The translations under genes and the position numbers were made by a program. Positions 25,509-33,833 of a stretch of 34,668 nt of DNA are shown piece after piece. Source of the stretch: a bacterium (GTDB taxonomy: Bacteria > Sysuimicrobiota > Sysuimicrobiia > Sysuimicrobiales > Segetimicrobiaceae); contig DASSXJ010000073.1 in the NCBI GenBank assembly GCA_035703895.1, forward strand, positions 1 to 34,668, given 5' to 3'. The notes beneath the pieces are model-generated. The model was not told where the DNA came from. It saw only the letters and a list, made by a program, of their open reading frames with translations, and searched no databases. Positions within the stretch are counted from its first letter, which is position 1; each line of letters starts with the position of its first letter.

Positions 25509-26669
25509 TCACCAGTCGGCGACTGCGCCGTCATCGTAGAAGTAGCGCATCAGCGGCTCCTGGGTCATTGGGTACTTCGTCGTCTTGCGCTCATCAATAT
25601 TGATGCCGAGCCCAGGACGGGTCGGCGGGAGCATGTACCCCGCGTCTCGCTCCAGGGGCTGGTCGACGATGTCGTCTCGCCAGTGCACGTCCGCCCGCAT
25701 CTGTTCCTGGATGAGAAAGTTAGGGGTGGACAGGGCAAAGTGAAGACAGGCGGCCTGGGCCACCGGCCCCCCGGGGTTGTGCGGCGCTACCGAAATGTAG
25801 TAGGGCTCCGCCATCGCAGCGATCTTCTTCAGTTCCGAAAGTCCCCCGCAGTGCCCGACGTCAGGCTGCAGCACGGCGCACGCCCGCTGCTCCAGCAGGG
25901 GGCGGAATTGGAACCGGGTCACCAGCCGCTCCCCGGTGGCCACGGGGCACGGCTGCTGGCGCGCCACCTCCGCCATCGCCTCCACGTTCTCGGGCAGGCA
26001 CGGTTCTTCAATGAAAAGGGGCGCGTACGGGGCGACCGCCCGACCGTACTGGATCCCCATCGCGGGGGTGGTGCGGCCGTGAAAGTCGAGCATGATGTCC
26101 ACACCGTCACCCACCGCGTGCCGCAACGCCCCCATCAGCCGCTCCACGAGCTTCACCGGCTTCGGCCCGTCGAGGGGGGCGGTTCGGGGAACGCACACCG
26201 CTTTCACCGCAGTATAGCCCTGCTCCACGGACGTCCGCGCATGCGAGGCGACCTCTTCTGGGTCAAACGACTCGTAGACGGCGTCCGTGTGCCCGCCCCC
26301 CAGGTGATCGTACAGGCGCACCCGGTCGCGCACGGCCCCACCGAGGAGTTGGTAGGTAGGCACCCCGTGCACTTTGCCGGCGATATCCCACAAGGCCTGA
26401 TCCACGCCGCTCGCGGCGCTCATCGCCACGATCCCGCCGCGGAAGAAGCCTTGGCGGCTCATGACCTGCCACAGATGCTCGATGCGGAGAGGATCCTCCC
26501 CGACGAGAAACACGGCGAGGTCGGCCAGGCACCCGGCGACCGCTCGCGTTTTCCATTCGGTGGTACACTCCCCCCACCCCACTACGCCCGCGTCGGTCTC
26601 CACCTTCGTGAAGATCCAATTGCGCATGCCGGCCCCGACGATGACCGGGGACACGGCCGTGATCTTCAT
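25509..26669 (-). CDS. Enolase-superfamily (galactonate dehydratase-like) enzyme 3
   Basis: 386 residues. Key positions: Lys156 ([10 protein letters not shown]), Asp195 and His197 ([10 protein letters not shown]), Glu221/222 ([10 protein letters not shown]), Glu247 (VATGERLV), Asp270 ([10 protein letters not shown]) and His297 (VAPHNPGGP). DFHGR with PHNP is the signature pattern of the D-galactonate dehydratase group, so an acid-sugar dehydratase giving a 2-keto-3-deoxy acid is likely; the product would suit the aldolase-family enzyme encoded at 29243. The ATG overlaps the stop of the ABC ATPase gene by 4 bases, so importer and dehydratase are translated together. Confidence 0.93.
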   Translation of the reverse strand: MKITAVSPVIVGAGMRNWIFTKVETDAGVVGWGECTTEWKTRAVAGCLADLAVFLVGEDPLRIEHLWQVMSRQGFFRGGIVAMSAASGVDQALWDIAGKVHGVPTYQLLGGAVRDRVRLYDHLGGGHTDAVYESFDPEEVASHARTSVEQGYTAVKAVCVPRTAPLDGPKPVKLVERLMGALRHAVGDGVDIMLDFHGRTTPAMGIQYGRAVAPYAPLFIEEPCLPENVEAMAEVARQQPCPVATGERLVTRFQFRPLLEQRACAVLQPDVGHCGGLSELKKIAAMAEPYYISVAPHNPGGPVAQAACLHFALSTPNFLIQEQMRADVHWRDDIVDQPLERDAGYMLPPTRPGLGINIDERKTTKYPMTQEPLMRYFYDDGAVADW

Positions 26670-27472
26670 GGAGAAGAGGTGGCCGTAAACGCCGCCGTGT
26701 CGCCCAGCTCCGCGTTTCGATCGAGGATGGATTGGAGGAACTGCCTTGTGCGCTCGTTTCTCGGGGCGGAGAAGATCTGCTGGGGTGTGCCTTCCTCCAT
26801 GATGATGCCATCGGCCATGAAGATAACCCGGTCGGCGACGTCCCGCGCGAACCCCATCTCGTGGGTGACGACGAGCATCGTCATACCTTCGGCCGCCAGT
26901 TGGCGCATCACCCGCAGCACCTCACCGATCAGCTCCGGATCGAGCGCCGACGTGACCTCGTCGAAGAGCATCGCCTTCGGCTGCATGGCCAGCGCCCGGG
27001 CGATGGCCACCCGCTGCTGCTGGCCGCCGCTCAACTCGTGCGGGTAGGCATCGACTTTGTCGGAGAGGCCGACTTTCGCCATGAGCGCCAGCGCGCGCCG
27101 CCGCACGTCGTCCCTGGGCTCCCCGCGAACGTGGACGGGGGCCACCATCACGTTCTCCAGGGCGGTGAAGTGCGGAAACAGGTTGAACGACTGGAAGACC
27201 ATTCCGACCTCCGACCGCAGCGCCTCGATCTTGTGATCGGGGTCGACGACCTGCTTTCCGCCATGGGTGAACCGGTACACGGGAATCCCCTCAATGTAGA
27301 TCGTCCCGCTGTCGAGCGGCTCCAGATGGTTGATGCACCGCAGAAGGGTCGACTTCCCCGCCCCGGACGGCCCGATGAGGCAGACGACCTCGCCCTTTTG
27401 GATCTCGAGCGAGACGTCTCGCAGGACGCGGAGGCGGCCGAACGACTTGCAGATGCCTTCCAGACGGATCAT
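26666..27472 (-). CDS. Polar amino acid-type ABC transporter ATPase (GlnQ-like)
   Basis: 268 residues. Walker [10 protein letters not shown] is at 34-42, the Q-loop is [10 protein letters not shown], the signature is [15 protein letters not shown], Walker B is [13 protein letters not shown] and the H-loop is VVTHEMGF. It powers uptake with the permease, whose stop overlaps its ATG by one base, and with the family-3 binding protein encoded further downstream. An insertion after residue 60 ([17 protein letters not shown]) is a little longer than in GlnQ. All catalytic motifs are intact. Confidence 0.95.
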   Translation of the reverse strand: MIRLEGICKSFGRLRVLRDVSLEIQKGEVVCLIGPSGAGKSTLLRCINHLEPLDSGTIYIEGIPVYRFTHGGKQVVDPDHKIEALRSEVGMVFQSFNLFPHFTALENVMVAPVHVRGEPRDDVRRRALALMAKVGLSDKVDAYPHELSGGQQQRVAIARALAMQPKAMLFDEVTSALDPELIGEVLRVMRQLAAEGMTMLVVTHEMGFARDVADRVIFMADGIIMEEGTPQQIFSAPRNERTRQFLQSILDRNAELGDTAAFTATSSP

Positions 27473-28203
27473 CAGACCGCTCCTTGGGGCGCGCCCCGGG
27501 TGGGCCCGCCCATTGGCGCGCGCCGCTGAGGTCTGTACCCGATCTTCATCCGCCGCTCCAGATACTGGACGCCGAGCGACCCCGGGTAGGAGATGGCGAG
27601 GTAGATGACGCCGATGATCGTGAAGATGGCGAAGTACTGAAAGTTCGTGGCCGCGATGATCTGACCGGTGAAGATCAATTCCCTGACCGTGATCAGCGAC
27701 GCGAGGGCCGTGTCTTTAAAGAGGGAGATGAAATAATTCCCCAGCGGCGGCACGACGATACGGATCGCCTGCGGGAGAATGATCAGCCGCATCATCAGTG
27801 TCCGCGACATCCCGAGGGCCTGCGCCGCCTCGAGCTGCCCCTTCGCCACCGCCTGTATCCCGGCGCGGTACACTTCCGAGAGGTAGGCGGAGTAGTTCAC
27901 CGTCAGGCCGATCACCCCGGCCGTGAATGGGGGGAGCTTGATGCCGAAGGCGGGCAGGACGAAGTAGATATAGAAGAGCTGCAGCAAGGCGGGCGTCCCG
28001 CGGATGATCTCGATATAGAAGGTGGCCACCGTCCGCACGGCCCGGAACCTGGTCATGCGCGCCAGCGCGACGATCAGCCCGAACACGAGGCTGAGCGCCA
28101 TCACAGTGAGGGTGAGCTCGATGCTGATCAGCGCTCCGCGGAGGAGATCGGGGAGGTATTCTCCCGCGTTGCTGAAGTTAAAGAGCGTGAAGATCCCGCT
28201 CAT
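27472..28203 (-). CDS. Polar amino acid-type ABC transporter permease (HisM/GlnP-like)
   Basis: 243 residues with about five membrane helices. It has the family stretch [19 protein letters not shown], the [15 protein letters not shown] segment and the EAA loop [19 protein letters not shown]. It forms the import channel, probably as a homodimer because only one permease is present. AGGAGGGCGG precedes the ATG at 28203. It starts 13 bases after the alcohol dehydrogenase gene, so it appears to be part of the IclR-led operon. A basic, proline-rich C-terminal tail of about 25 residues extends beyond the last helix. Confidence 0.94.
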   Translation of the reverse strand: MSGIFTLFNFSNAGEYLPDLLRGALISIELTLTVMALSLVFGLIVALARMTRFRAVRTVATFYIEIIRGTPALLQLFYIYFVLPAFGIKLPPFTAGVIGLTVNYSAYLSEVYRAGIQAVAKGQLEAAQALGMSRTLMMRLIILPQAIRIVVPPLGNYFISLFKDTALASLITVRELIFTGQIIAATNFQYFAIFTIIGVIYLAISYPGSLGVQYLERRMKIGYRPQRRAPMGGPTRGAPQGAV

Positions 28204-28216
28204 TCCGCCCTCCTAC

Positions 28217-29236
28217 TCAGCTCGCCGGCGTCAGCACGGCTTTGATCAAATCGCCCGGATCGGTCGTAAGCTGCCGGAACACCGCGGGCCCCGCCTCGAG
28301 CGCGTACGGACGGGCCCACTCTCCCCGAATCAGCCCGGTACCGAGCAGCTCCACGGCCCGGACGAAGTCGTCATAGGTATAGGCGTAGGAACCCCGAATC
28401 GTCACCTCGCGGTTCACGATGTCGACCGCGTTGAGGGATGTCATCTCTTCCCCGAGCCCGAGCAGCACCACCGTCCCTCCGGTCCGAACGCTCGCCAGAG
28501 CCGCCTGGCGCGTCGCGACGCCGCCCACCGCTTCGATGGCGAGATCCACGCCCTCACCGCCGGTCAGTTCTCGTATCCGGGCGACCGCATCCCCGGTCCG
28601 GGCGTTGAGCGCTGCCGTGGCACCGACCCGTTCGGCAAGGGCCAACCGGGCAGGGACGATGTCCACCGACACCAAGACGGGCGGTGAAAGCAGATGCGCA
28701 AGGTGGAGCGCCATCACCCCCTGCGTCCCTGCTCCGAAGATGGCGATCCGCCGGACGAGCCCGTGGAGGTGCCGATTAAAGATGTGGACGGCGTTCGCCA
28801 GGGGCTCGGCCAGGCTCGCCGTAAACACGGACATCCCGGCCGGAACCCGAACCACCGACGCCCGCGGAACCGCCGTATATTCGGCGAAGCCTCCCGGCCG
28901 GTGAACCCCGATCACCTGCCGGGATGGGCACTGCGACGACTCCCCCCGGCGGCACGCCGGGCACCGGCCGCAGGTCATCAGCGGGTACACAGTCACGGCG
29001 GTCCCGACGGCAAGGTCGCTGACCGCCTCCCCCACGCCGGCGACGACGCCGGCGAACTCATGGCCCATCACCAGCGGGGGCTTCCGGTTGAGGCTCCGTC
29101 CCAGATACCCGTGGAGGTCTGAGCCGCAGACGCCCGACGCCTCTACCTTGACGATGACTTCCGTGGCGCGCGGCGCAGGCGTCGGCGAATCTTGAATTTC
29201 CAGCCGGTGGGGCTCGACGTAGACGAGCGTACGCAC
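28217..29236 (-). CDS. Zinc-dependent medium-chain alcohol/polyol dehydrogenase
   Basis: 339 residues. The catalytic zinc site is Cys37 (SGVCGSD) with His59-Glu60 (MGHEFAG); the structural zinc is held by Cys89, 92, 95 and 103 (CGRCPACRRGESSQC). A Rossmann motif (AIFGAGTQGVMALHLA) shows NAD(P) binding. The family oxidises threonine, sorbitol, galactitol, galactitol-1-phosphate, L-idonate and similar substrates. Near sugar-acid dehydratases it probably oxidises a polyol or sugar acid, or reduces the aldehyde left by the aldolase. The start is GTG at 29236, 6 bases after the aldolase stop, with only a weak ribosome site, suggesting translational coupling. Confidence 0.9.
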   Translation of the reverse strand: MRTLVYVEPHRLEIQDSPTPAPRATEVIVKVEASGVCGSDLHGYLGRSLNRKPPLVMGHEFAGVVAGVGEAVSDLAVGTAVTVYPLMTCGRCPACRRGESSQCPSRQVIGVHRPGGFAEYTAVPRASVVRVPAGMSVFTASLAEPLANAVHIFNRHLHGLVRRIAIFGAGTQGVMALHLAHLLSPPVLVSVDIVPARLALAERVGATAALNARTGDAVARIRELTGGEGVDLAIEAVGGVATRQAALASVRTGGTVVLLGLGEEMTSLNAVDIVNREVTIRGSYAYTYDDFVRAVELLGTGLIRGEWARPYALEAGPAVFRQLTTDPGDLIKAVLTPAS

Positions 29237-29242
29237 AGGTTC

Positions 29243-30118
29243 TTACGCCCCCACGAGTGGCATCACGGTCCCGAGGATGCGGCGACGCACGTCGCTCAGC
29301 GGCGCGAGCGGACCGCGAACCTCATCGGAGCTGATGACGCCCCTGTGGCGCAAGGCGTACTTGATCACCGCCGGGTACTCATCGATCCCGATCATCACCT
29401 CGTTGACGAATGGGAGCAACCGCGCGAACAGGCGGGACGACCCGGCCAAGTCTCCAGCGCGTGCCGCATCAAACCATGCCCGCGCCTCGGCGGGGAAGAC
29501 CTGCGGGGTCGCCGTGATCGCCCCCTCGCAGCCCCGCACGACCTGCTGGTGCATCACCTCGTCCGATCCCGCGAGCAGGATGAGGTCGCCGCGCGCCTTC
29601 GCGGCATCGACTTTGTGGATCGTGGTATCCGTGATCTTCACGTGACGGATATTGGAGCGCAGCGCGGCGAGGCGTGCATAGTCGTCGACCGTCAACACCG
29701 TCTTGGTCGTATAGGGGTTGTCGTACACGATGATCTCGCGGTCCGTGTAGCCGGAGACCTCACGGAAGAACGCCGCGACCGTCTCGGCCGTGTGGCGGAA
29801 ATAGAACGGCAAAGGCACCAAGTAACCGGCCGCGTCGTGCTCGTCACCGAAGCGCATCAGCTCGCGGATGTTGTCGAGGCTGGTCTCTGCGACCCCGACG
29901 ATGAGGCGAAGCCGGCCCCGCATGGCGCGGCTGAACAGTTCAATCGTGGCAGTGCGCTCGGTGAAGGTCATGCTGGGCCCTTCTCCCGTGCTGCCGGCGA
30001 CCACCATCCCATCGAGGGCAGGCGCGCAGGCGTCCACGAGCCGGGCGATGCTCTCGCCGTCCACCCTCCCGTCACGAAAGGGAGTGATGACCGGTGGGAA
30101 CAGACCGCGAAACTCCAT
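29243..30118 (-). CDS. DHDPS/N-acetylneuraminate lyase family aldolase or dehydratase
   Basis: 291 residues from the ATG at 30118. Class I aldolase features: GSTGEGPSMT (42-51, the pyruvate-carboxylate loop), Tyr132 (IVYDNPY) and Schiff-base Lys161 (IRHVKITD). The family includes dihydrodipicolinate synthase, sialic acid lyase, 2-keto-3-deoxygluconate aldolase and 5-keto-4-deoxyglucarate dehydratase. Lysine biosynthesis is unlikely here; the neighbouring dehydratases point to retro-aldol cleavage of a 2-keto-3-deoxy sugar acid. A GTG 9 bases upstream is possible, but the ATG is better placed behind AGGGTG. It starts 10 bases after the iclR-type gene's stop, so regulator and enzyme share a transcript. 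Confidence 0.9.
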   Translation of the reverse strand: MEFRGLFPPVITPFRDGRVDGESIARLVDACAPALDGMVVAGSTGEGPSMTFTERTATIELFSRAMRGRLRLIVGVAETSLDNIRELMRFGDEHDAAGYLVPLPFYFRHTAETVAAFFREVSGYTDREIIVYDNPYTTKTVLTVDDYARLAALRSNIRHVKITDTTIHKVDAAKARGDLILLAGSDEVMHQQVVRGCEGAITATPQVFPAEARAWFDAARAGDLAGSSRLFARLLPFVNEVMIGIDEYPAVIKYALRHRGVISSDEVRGPLAPLSDVRRRILGTVMPLVGA

Positions 30119-30128
30119 CACGCGCACC

Positions 30129-30962
30129 CTAACGCCGTCCCGCCGCGACAGGCCGTTGCCCCCACGACCCCGAGCGGTCGCGCTCCGCGCCGAGCGCCCC
30201 TCGATACGCGCCCTGGAACCCGAGGGCCCGCGACACGCGCCGGGCGGCGTCGCAGACCTTCCCCAGGACCTCGGGGATGCGCTCCGCGGGCAACCGCACG
30301 GCAGGCACCGACGCGCTGATCGCCGCGATCACGTGTCCGTGCTGGTCCAGGATCGGGGTCGCCAGGCACCGCAGACCATCGGTCGATTCCTCCCGGTCGA
30401 ACGCGAACCATCGATCCCGGGTCACGCGCAGCTCTTCGCGCAGGCGAGCGGCCGTCGTGATCGTCTGAGGAGTCAGCCGGGCCAAGCGCACACCCTTGAG
30501 CCGGGCGTTCAGCACCCGTTCGTCGAGCATCGCCAGCAGGATCTTGCCCACCCCCGTCGCGTGCGCCGGGAGCCGCCGCCCGACCGCGGACACCATGCGC
30601 ATCGGCTGGCTGGACTCTTCCTTGGCGACATAGACCACGTCCAGCCCGGCCAGCACGGCCAAGTGACAGGTCTCGTCGAGCGTCCGCGAGAGCTCTGCGA
30701 GCACACGCTGGCCTTCTCGGACGAGGTCCATGCTTTCTGCGTACGCGCGGCCGAGCGCGAAGACGCGCACGTCCAGCCGGAACCGGCTGGTGACGTGGTC
30801 GCGCGCGACGTATTCGCGGGCCTCCAGCGTCCGGAGGATCTGCAGGGCGCTGGACTTGGGGATCCGCAGGGCGTGGCTGATGTCGGCGAGCGACAGCCCC
30901 TGCCGCTGCTCGCTGAGCAGCTCCAACAGGTTGAGGGTCCGCTCGGCCGACTTGACCAGCAT
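30129..30962 (-). CDS. IclR-family transcriptional regulator
   Basis: 277 residues from the ATG at 30962 (a GTG lies one codon upstream). The N-terminal winged helix-turn-helix (about 3-62) contains LSLADISHALRIPKSSALQI. The effector domain (about 75-250) has VYVAKEESSQPMRM, LPAHATGVGKILLAM and GLRCLATPILDQHG. IclR proteins sense small acids, often sugar acids or aromatic acids, and control the adjacent catabolic genes. It sits between the molybdenum hydroxylase and the dehydratase/importer genes on one strand and is the only regulator in the island. No Shine-Dalgarno is seen, so it may be poorly translated or leaderless. Confidence 0.94.
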   Translation of the reverse strand: MLVKSAERTLNLLELLSEQRQGLSLADISHALRIPKSSALQILRTLEAREYVARDHVTSRFRLDVRVFALGRAYAESMDLVREGQRVLAELSRTLDETCHLAVLAGLDVVYVAKEESSQPMRMVSAVGRRLPAHATGVGKILLAMLDERVLNARLKGVRLARLTPQTITTAARLREELRVTRDRWFAFDREESTDGLRCLATPILDQHGHVIAAISASVPAVRLPAERIPEVLGKVCDAARRVSRALGFQGAYRGALGAERDRSGSWGQRPVAAGRR

Positions 30963-31048
30963 CACGCGCGTTCACGTATGTAAATGATGTTCATGGGCGT
31001 ATGCTCTTTGCCCGCACGAGCTGCTTCTCCTGCCGCGGCGGCACGCCC
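30963..31048 (-). promoter_or_regulatory. Gap upstream of the IclR regulator with an AT-richer imperfect direct repeat
   Basis: This 86-base gap holds the lowest-GC stretch of the neighbourhood. Two related units, GTTCACGTATG (30970-30980) and GTTCATGGGCGTATG (30989-31003), lie 8 bases apart on the plus strand. They could be regulator half-sites or a promoter for the regulator operon. No confident -10/-35 pair is seen, and the repeat is short enough to be chance. Confidence 0.3.
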
Positions 31049-33361
31049 TTATGGATCTCGGAACAGGCCCAGCGCCCGCGCCACACGTTCCGGAGTGATC
31101 GGCAGCTCGGTGATCCGCACGCCCACCGCGTCCTCGATCGCGTTCGCGACCGCCGCGGCCGGAGGGGCGATCGGCGGCTCGCCGATCCCGCGGGCGCCGA
31201 ACGGCCCCTTGCCCTCACCGGATTCGACGATGAGCGGCTCGACATCGGGGACGTCGAGCGACGAGGGGATGAGGTACGTCGCGAACAGCGTGGAAAGGTT
31301 CACGCCGTGATCGAGCACCACCTCCTCCATCAGCCCGTAGCCCAGGCCCATCACCGCACCGCCCTGGATCTGCCCTTCCACGCTCTGCGGGTTGATGGCC
31401 CGTCCGACGTCGTGGCACGCGATGTGCCGCAGCACACGGACGTGGCCGGTCTCCGTGTCCACCTCGACGTCCACGGCGTGGGCCCCGAAAGCGTAGTCCG
31501 GAAAGACGCGGCCGCCCCCGTGCTCGAGATCGATGGGATCGCCCGCGGGCGCATGATAGACGGCCAGCGCGCTGCGCGACACTCCGGACCGGGCGCACTC
31601 CTTCATCACGGCCGCAAGCGCGACCCGTTGACCATGGGGGGCAACGGCGGCCCCCTCTCGCATCTCAAGTGCAGCCGCCGGCGTCTCGAGCATCCGCGCG
31701 GCGACCTCGAGGATCTGCCGGCGAAGGACCGTGGACGCCTGGAGGACGGCGTTGCCCGACATATAGAGCTGGCGGGTGGCGGTGGTCGTGCCGGCCAGCG
31801 GTGTGAGGGCGCTGTCGGCGATATGGATCGAGACCCGACCGACGTCGAGCCCCAGCACCTCGGCCGCGATCTGGCAGAGCGACGACGCCTGCCCGCCGCC
31901 GACATCCGGAGTCCCCGTGCGCACGACCAGGCTCCCGTCCATCTCGAAGCCGACCCACGCGCTCGCCCAATCGTGGAGCCACACGATCCGTCCGTAGGGC
32001 TGCATATTGCAGGCGAGGCCGCGGCCCACGCGGTGCTCGGGCGTGGAGGGTGACGGGCGTGGGCCGAGGGCGTCCCAGGCCCGCCGCGCCGCCTCGGCGA
32101 CGGCGACGTGCGTGTCGAGCTCCTGCCCGATGGGCAGGCGATCCCCCTTCACGAGCGCGTTCCGGACGCGCAGCTCGACCGGATCGATCCCCAACCGGCG
32201 CGCCAGCTGGTCCATCTGAGACTCGTATCCCAAGACCATCTGCATCGCTCCGAACCCGCGCATCGCGCTCGTGGGCGGATTATTCGTGTACGCGACGCGC
32301 GCCTGCACGGAGACGTGGGGAACCCGGTACGGCCCGGCCGCGGTCACGGCGGCATACATCAAGACGAGCGCGCTCAGGTACGCATAGGCGCCCGAGTCCG
32401 CGAGGAGATCGACGGCCTGCGCCACCAGCTCGCCCTCTCGCGTCGCTCCGGTGCGGTATCGCAGGACAAAGGGGTGGCGCTTGGGACGCGCCAGGAGGGA
32501 CTCCTGACGCGTCCACGTCATCTTCACCGGCCGCCGGGTGCGCCACGCCAAGAGGCCGAGGAACACCTCGACGGTGACGTCCTCTTTTCCACCGAATCCG
32601 CCGCCGACATACGGCCCGATCACGCGGACTTTGTTGTGGGCCAGCCCCAACACCTCGGCCACCGCGCGAAAGTGTTCGATCACCTGGGTGGACACACGGA
32701 TCACCAGCACACCGTCGCTGTCGATCCAAGCGACGCCGCTCTCGGGCTCGAGGTACGCGTGGTCGATGAACTGACACCGATACGTTCCCTCGACGACGAC
32801 CGCGGCCCGCGCGAGCGCGGCCTCGGAATCGCCGCAGCGGATTTTCCAGGACGCCAGCAGGTTGCCCTCGTCGTGCACCTTGGGGGCGCCTGCCTGGAGC
32901 GCCGCAACGGGGTCGAACACCCCCGCGCAGGGCTCGTACTCGACGACGATCAGTTCGGCGGCCTGCTGCGCGAGCTCCCGCGTTTCCGCGGCGACCAGGG
33001 CGACCGGCTCACCCTGATACCGCACCACGCCATCGGCGAGCACGTGGATCCGGGCGCGCAGGGCTCCCACCTCGCTCGTCTGTCCGGGCACGTCCGTCCA
33101 CAGCGTGTTGTTGGGGACGTCCGATGCGAGCAACACCGCCGCGACCCCCGGGAGCGCTCGGGCCGGAGACGGATCGATGCGCCGGATCCGCGCCGACGGA
33201 TAGGGCGATCGCAGGACCGCCCCGTGCAGCATCGCGGGCATCTCCCAGTCAGCCGCGTACAACGTGCGGGCCTGGACCTTGTCGACGGCGTCGTGGCGCG
33301 TCACCCGCTGTCCGACGACCCGCAGGCGCTCTTTCGGAGGATGGAGGACCTGCCTAGCCAC
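31049..33361 (-). CDS. Molybdenum hydroxylase large subunit (xanthine dehydrogenase family)
   Basis: 770 residues from the GTG at 33361. The order of motifs fits the molybdopterin-cytosine-dinucleotide-binding subunit: DKVQARTLYAADWEMP near the N-terminus, YQGEPVALVAAETR, GPYVGGGFGGKED, PPTSAMRGFGAMQ, GTPDVGGGQASSLCQIAAE, and GARGIGEPP with Glu728 as the catalytic glutamate. It lacks the AYxCSFR loop of CO dehydrogenase, so it hydroxylates an organic substrate, such as a purine or other N-heterocycle or an aldehyde. The start at 33361 is favoured by GGGAGGG 6 bases upstream; longer in-frame starts overlap deeply into the small-subunit gene. Overlaps that gene by 8 bases. Its substrate may be linked to the island, but this is inference. 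Confidence 0.93.
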   Translation of the reverse strand: MARQVLHPPKERLRVVGQRVTRHDAVDKVQARTLYAADWEMPAMLHGAVLRSPYPSARIRRIDPSPARALPGVAAVLLASDVPNNTLWTDVPGQTSEVGALRARIHVLADGVVRYQGEPVALVAAETRELAQQAAELIVVEYEPCAGVFDPVAALQAGAPKVHDEGNLLASWKIRCGDSEAALARAAVVVEGTYRCQFIDHAYLEPESGVAWIDSDGVLVIRVSTQVIEHFRAVAEVLGLAHNKVRVIGPYVGGGFGGKEDVTVEVFLGLLAWRTRRPVKMTWTRQESLLARPKRHPFVLRYRTGATREGELVAQAVDLLADSGAYAYLSALVLMYAAVTAAGPYRVPHVSVQARVAYTNNPPTSAMRGFGAMQMVLGYESQMDQLARRLGIDPVELRVRNALVKGDRLPIGQELDTHVAVAEAARRAWDALGPRPSPSTPEHRVGRGLACNMQPYGRIVWLHDWASAWVGFEMDGSLVVRTGTPDVGGGQASSLCQIAAEVLGLDVGRVSIHIADSALTPLAGTTTATRQLYMSGNAVLQASTVLRRQILEVAARMLETPAAALEMREGAAVAPHGQRVALAAVMKECARSGVSRSALAVYHAPAGDPIDLEHGGGRVFPDYAFGAHAVDVEVDTETGHVRVLRHIACHDVGRAINPQSVEGQIQGGAVMGLGYGLMEEVVLDHGVNLSTLFATYLIPSSLDVPDVEPLIVESGEGKGPFGARGIGEPPIAPPAAAVANAIEDAVGVRITELPITPERVARALGLFRDP

Positions 33362-33833
33362 GGCCGGCCCTCCCATCGGCGACGCGTGCGATCGCGTCGA
33401 TGATCTTGACGTAGCCCGTGCAGCGGCAGAGATTGCCGGCAATCGCCCGCCGGATCTCCTCCCGCGACGGCGTGGGGTGATCCCGCAAAAACGCGTACGC
33501 GGTCAGGAGCATCCCCGGGATGCAGAACCCGCATTGCGCGGCGCCGTTGATCGCGAACGCCTCTTGAAGCGGGTGGAGTGTCTCTCCCTCCCCCAGGCCG
33601 CGCACGGTGGTGATGCGGCGGCCTGCGACCCGAGGGATCAGTAGGAGGCACGCGCTCACGGGTTCGTCGTCGAGGAGCACCGTGCACGTTCCGCAGACGC
33701 CTTCGCCGCATCCCTCCTTGACTTCCAGCGCGCCCAGGTCGTCCCGCAGCACGTCCAGCAGCGTATGGTGCGCGGGAACATGGACTTCCCGGGATTGTCC
33801 GTTCAGGATGAAGGCGACGGCGCGCTCGTTCAC
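33354..33833 (-). CDS. Molybdenum hydroxylase small subunit, [2Fe-2S]
   Basis: 159 residues with two [2Fe-2S] domains. The plant-ferredoxin-like N-terminal cluster uses Cys42, 47, 50 and 62 (EGCGEGVCGTCTV), and the helical C-terminal cluster uses Cys101, 104, 136 and 138 (CGFCIPGM, NLCRCTGY). It passes electrons from the molybdenum centre to the FAD subunit. The GTG at 33833 overlaps the medium-subunit stop (GTGA) and has GGGAGG 6 bases before it. Gene order medium-small-large is the usual coxMSL-type order. Confidence 0.95.
   Translation of the reverse strand: MNERAVAFILNGQSREVHVPAHHTLLDVLRDDLGALEVKEGCGEGVCGTCTVLLDDEPVSACLLLIPRVAGRRITTVRGLGEGETLHPLQEAFAINGAAQCGFCIPGMLLTAYAFLRDHPTPSREEIRRAIAGNLCRCTGYVKIIDAIARVADGRAGRG
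33368..33374 (-). promoter_or_regulatory. Ribosome binding site deciding the large-subunit start
   Basis: GGGAGGG on the minus strand, inside the end of the small-subunit gene and 6 bases before the GTG at 33361. It favours this GTG over an ATG at 33376, which begins 2 bases upstream of the site. Confidence 0.6.

Noticed and set aside
29243-30118. Lysine-biosynthetic dihydrodipicolinate synthase
   Set aside because: The residues are shared by the whole aldolase family, and the regulator, dehydratases and dehydrogenase around it indicate catabolism.
30118-30975. Long minus-strand frame overlapping the IclR gene
   Set aside because: It is a frame-shifted, Arg/Gly/Pro-rich shadow of the IclR gene with no recognisable motif; long antisense and out-of-frame ORFs are common in GC-rich DNA.
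31049-33361. Aerobic CO dehydrogenase large subunit (CoxL)
   Set aside because: The AYxCSFR active-site loop is absent; the corresponding region reads TSAMRGFG, as in other molybdenum hydroxylases.
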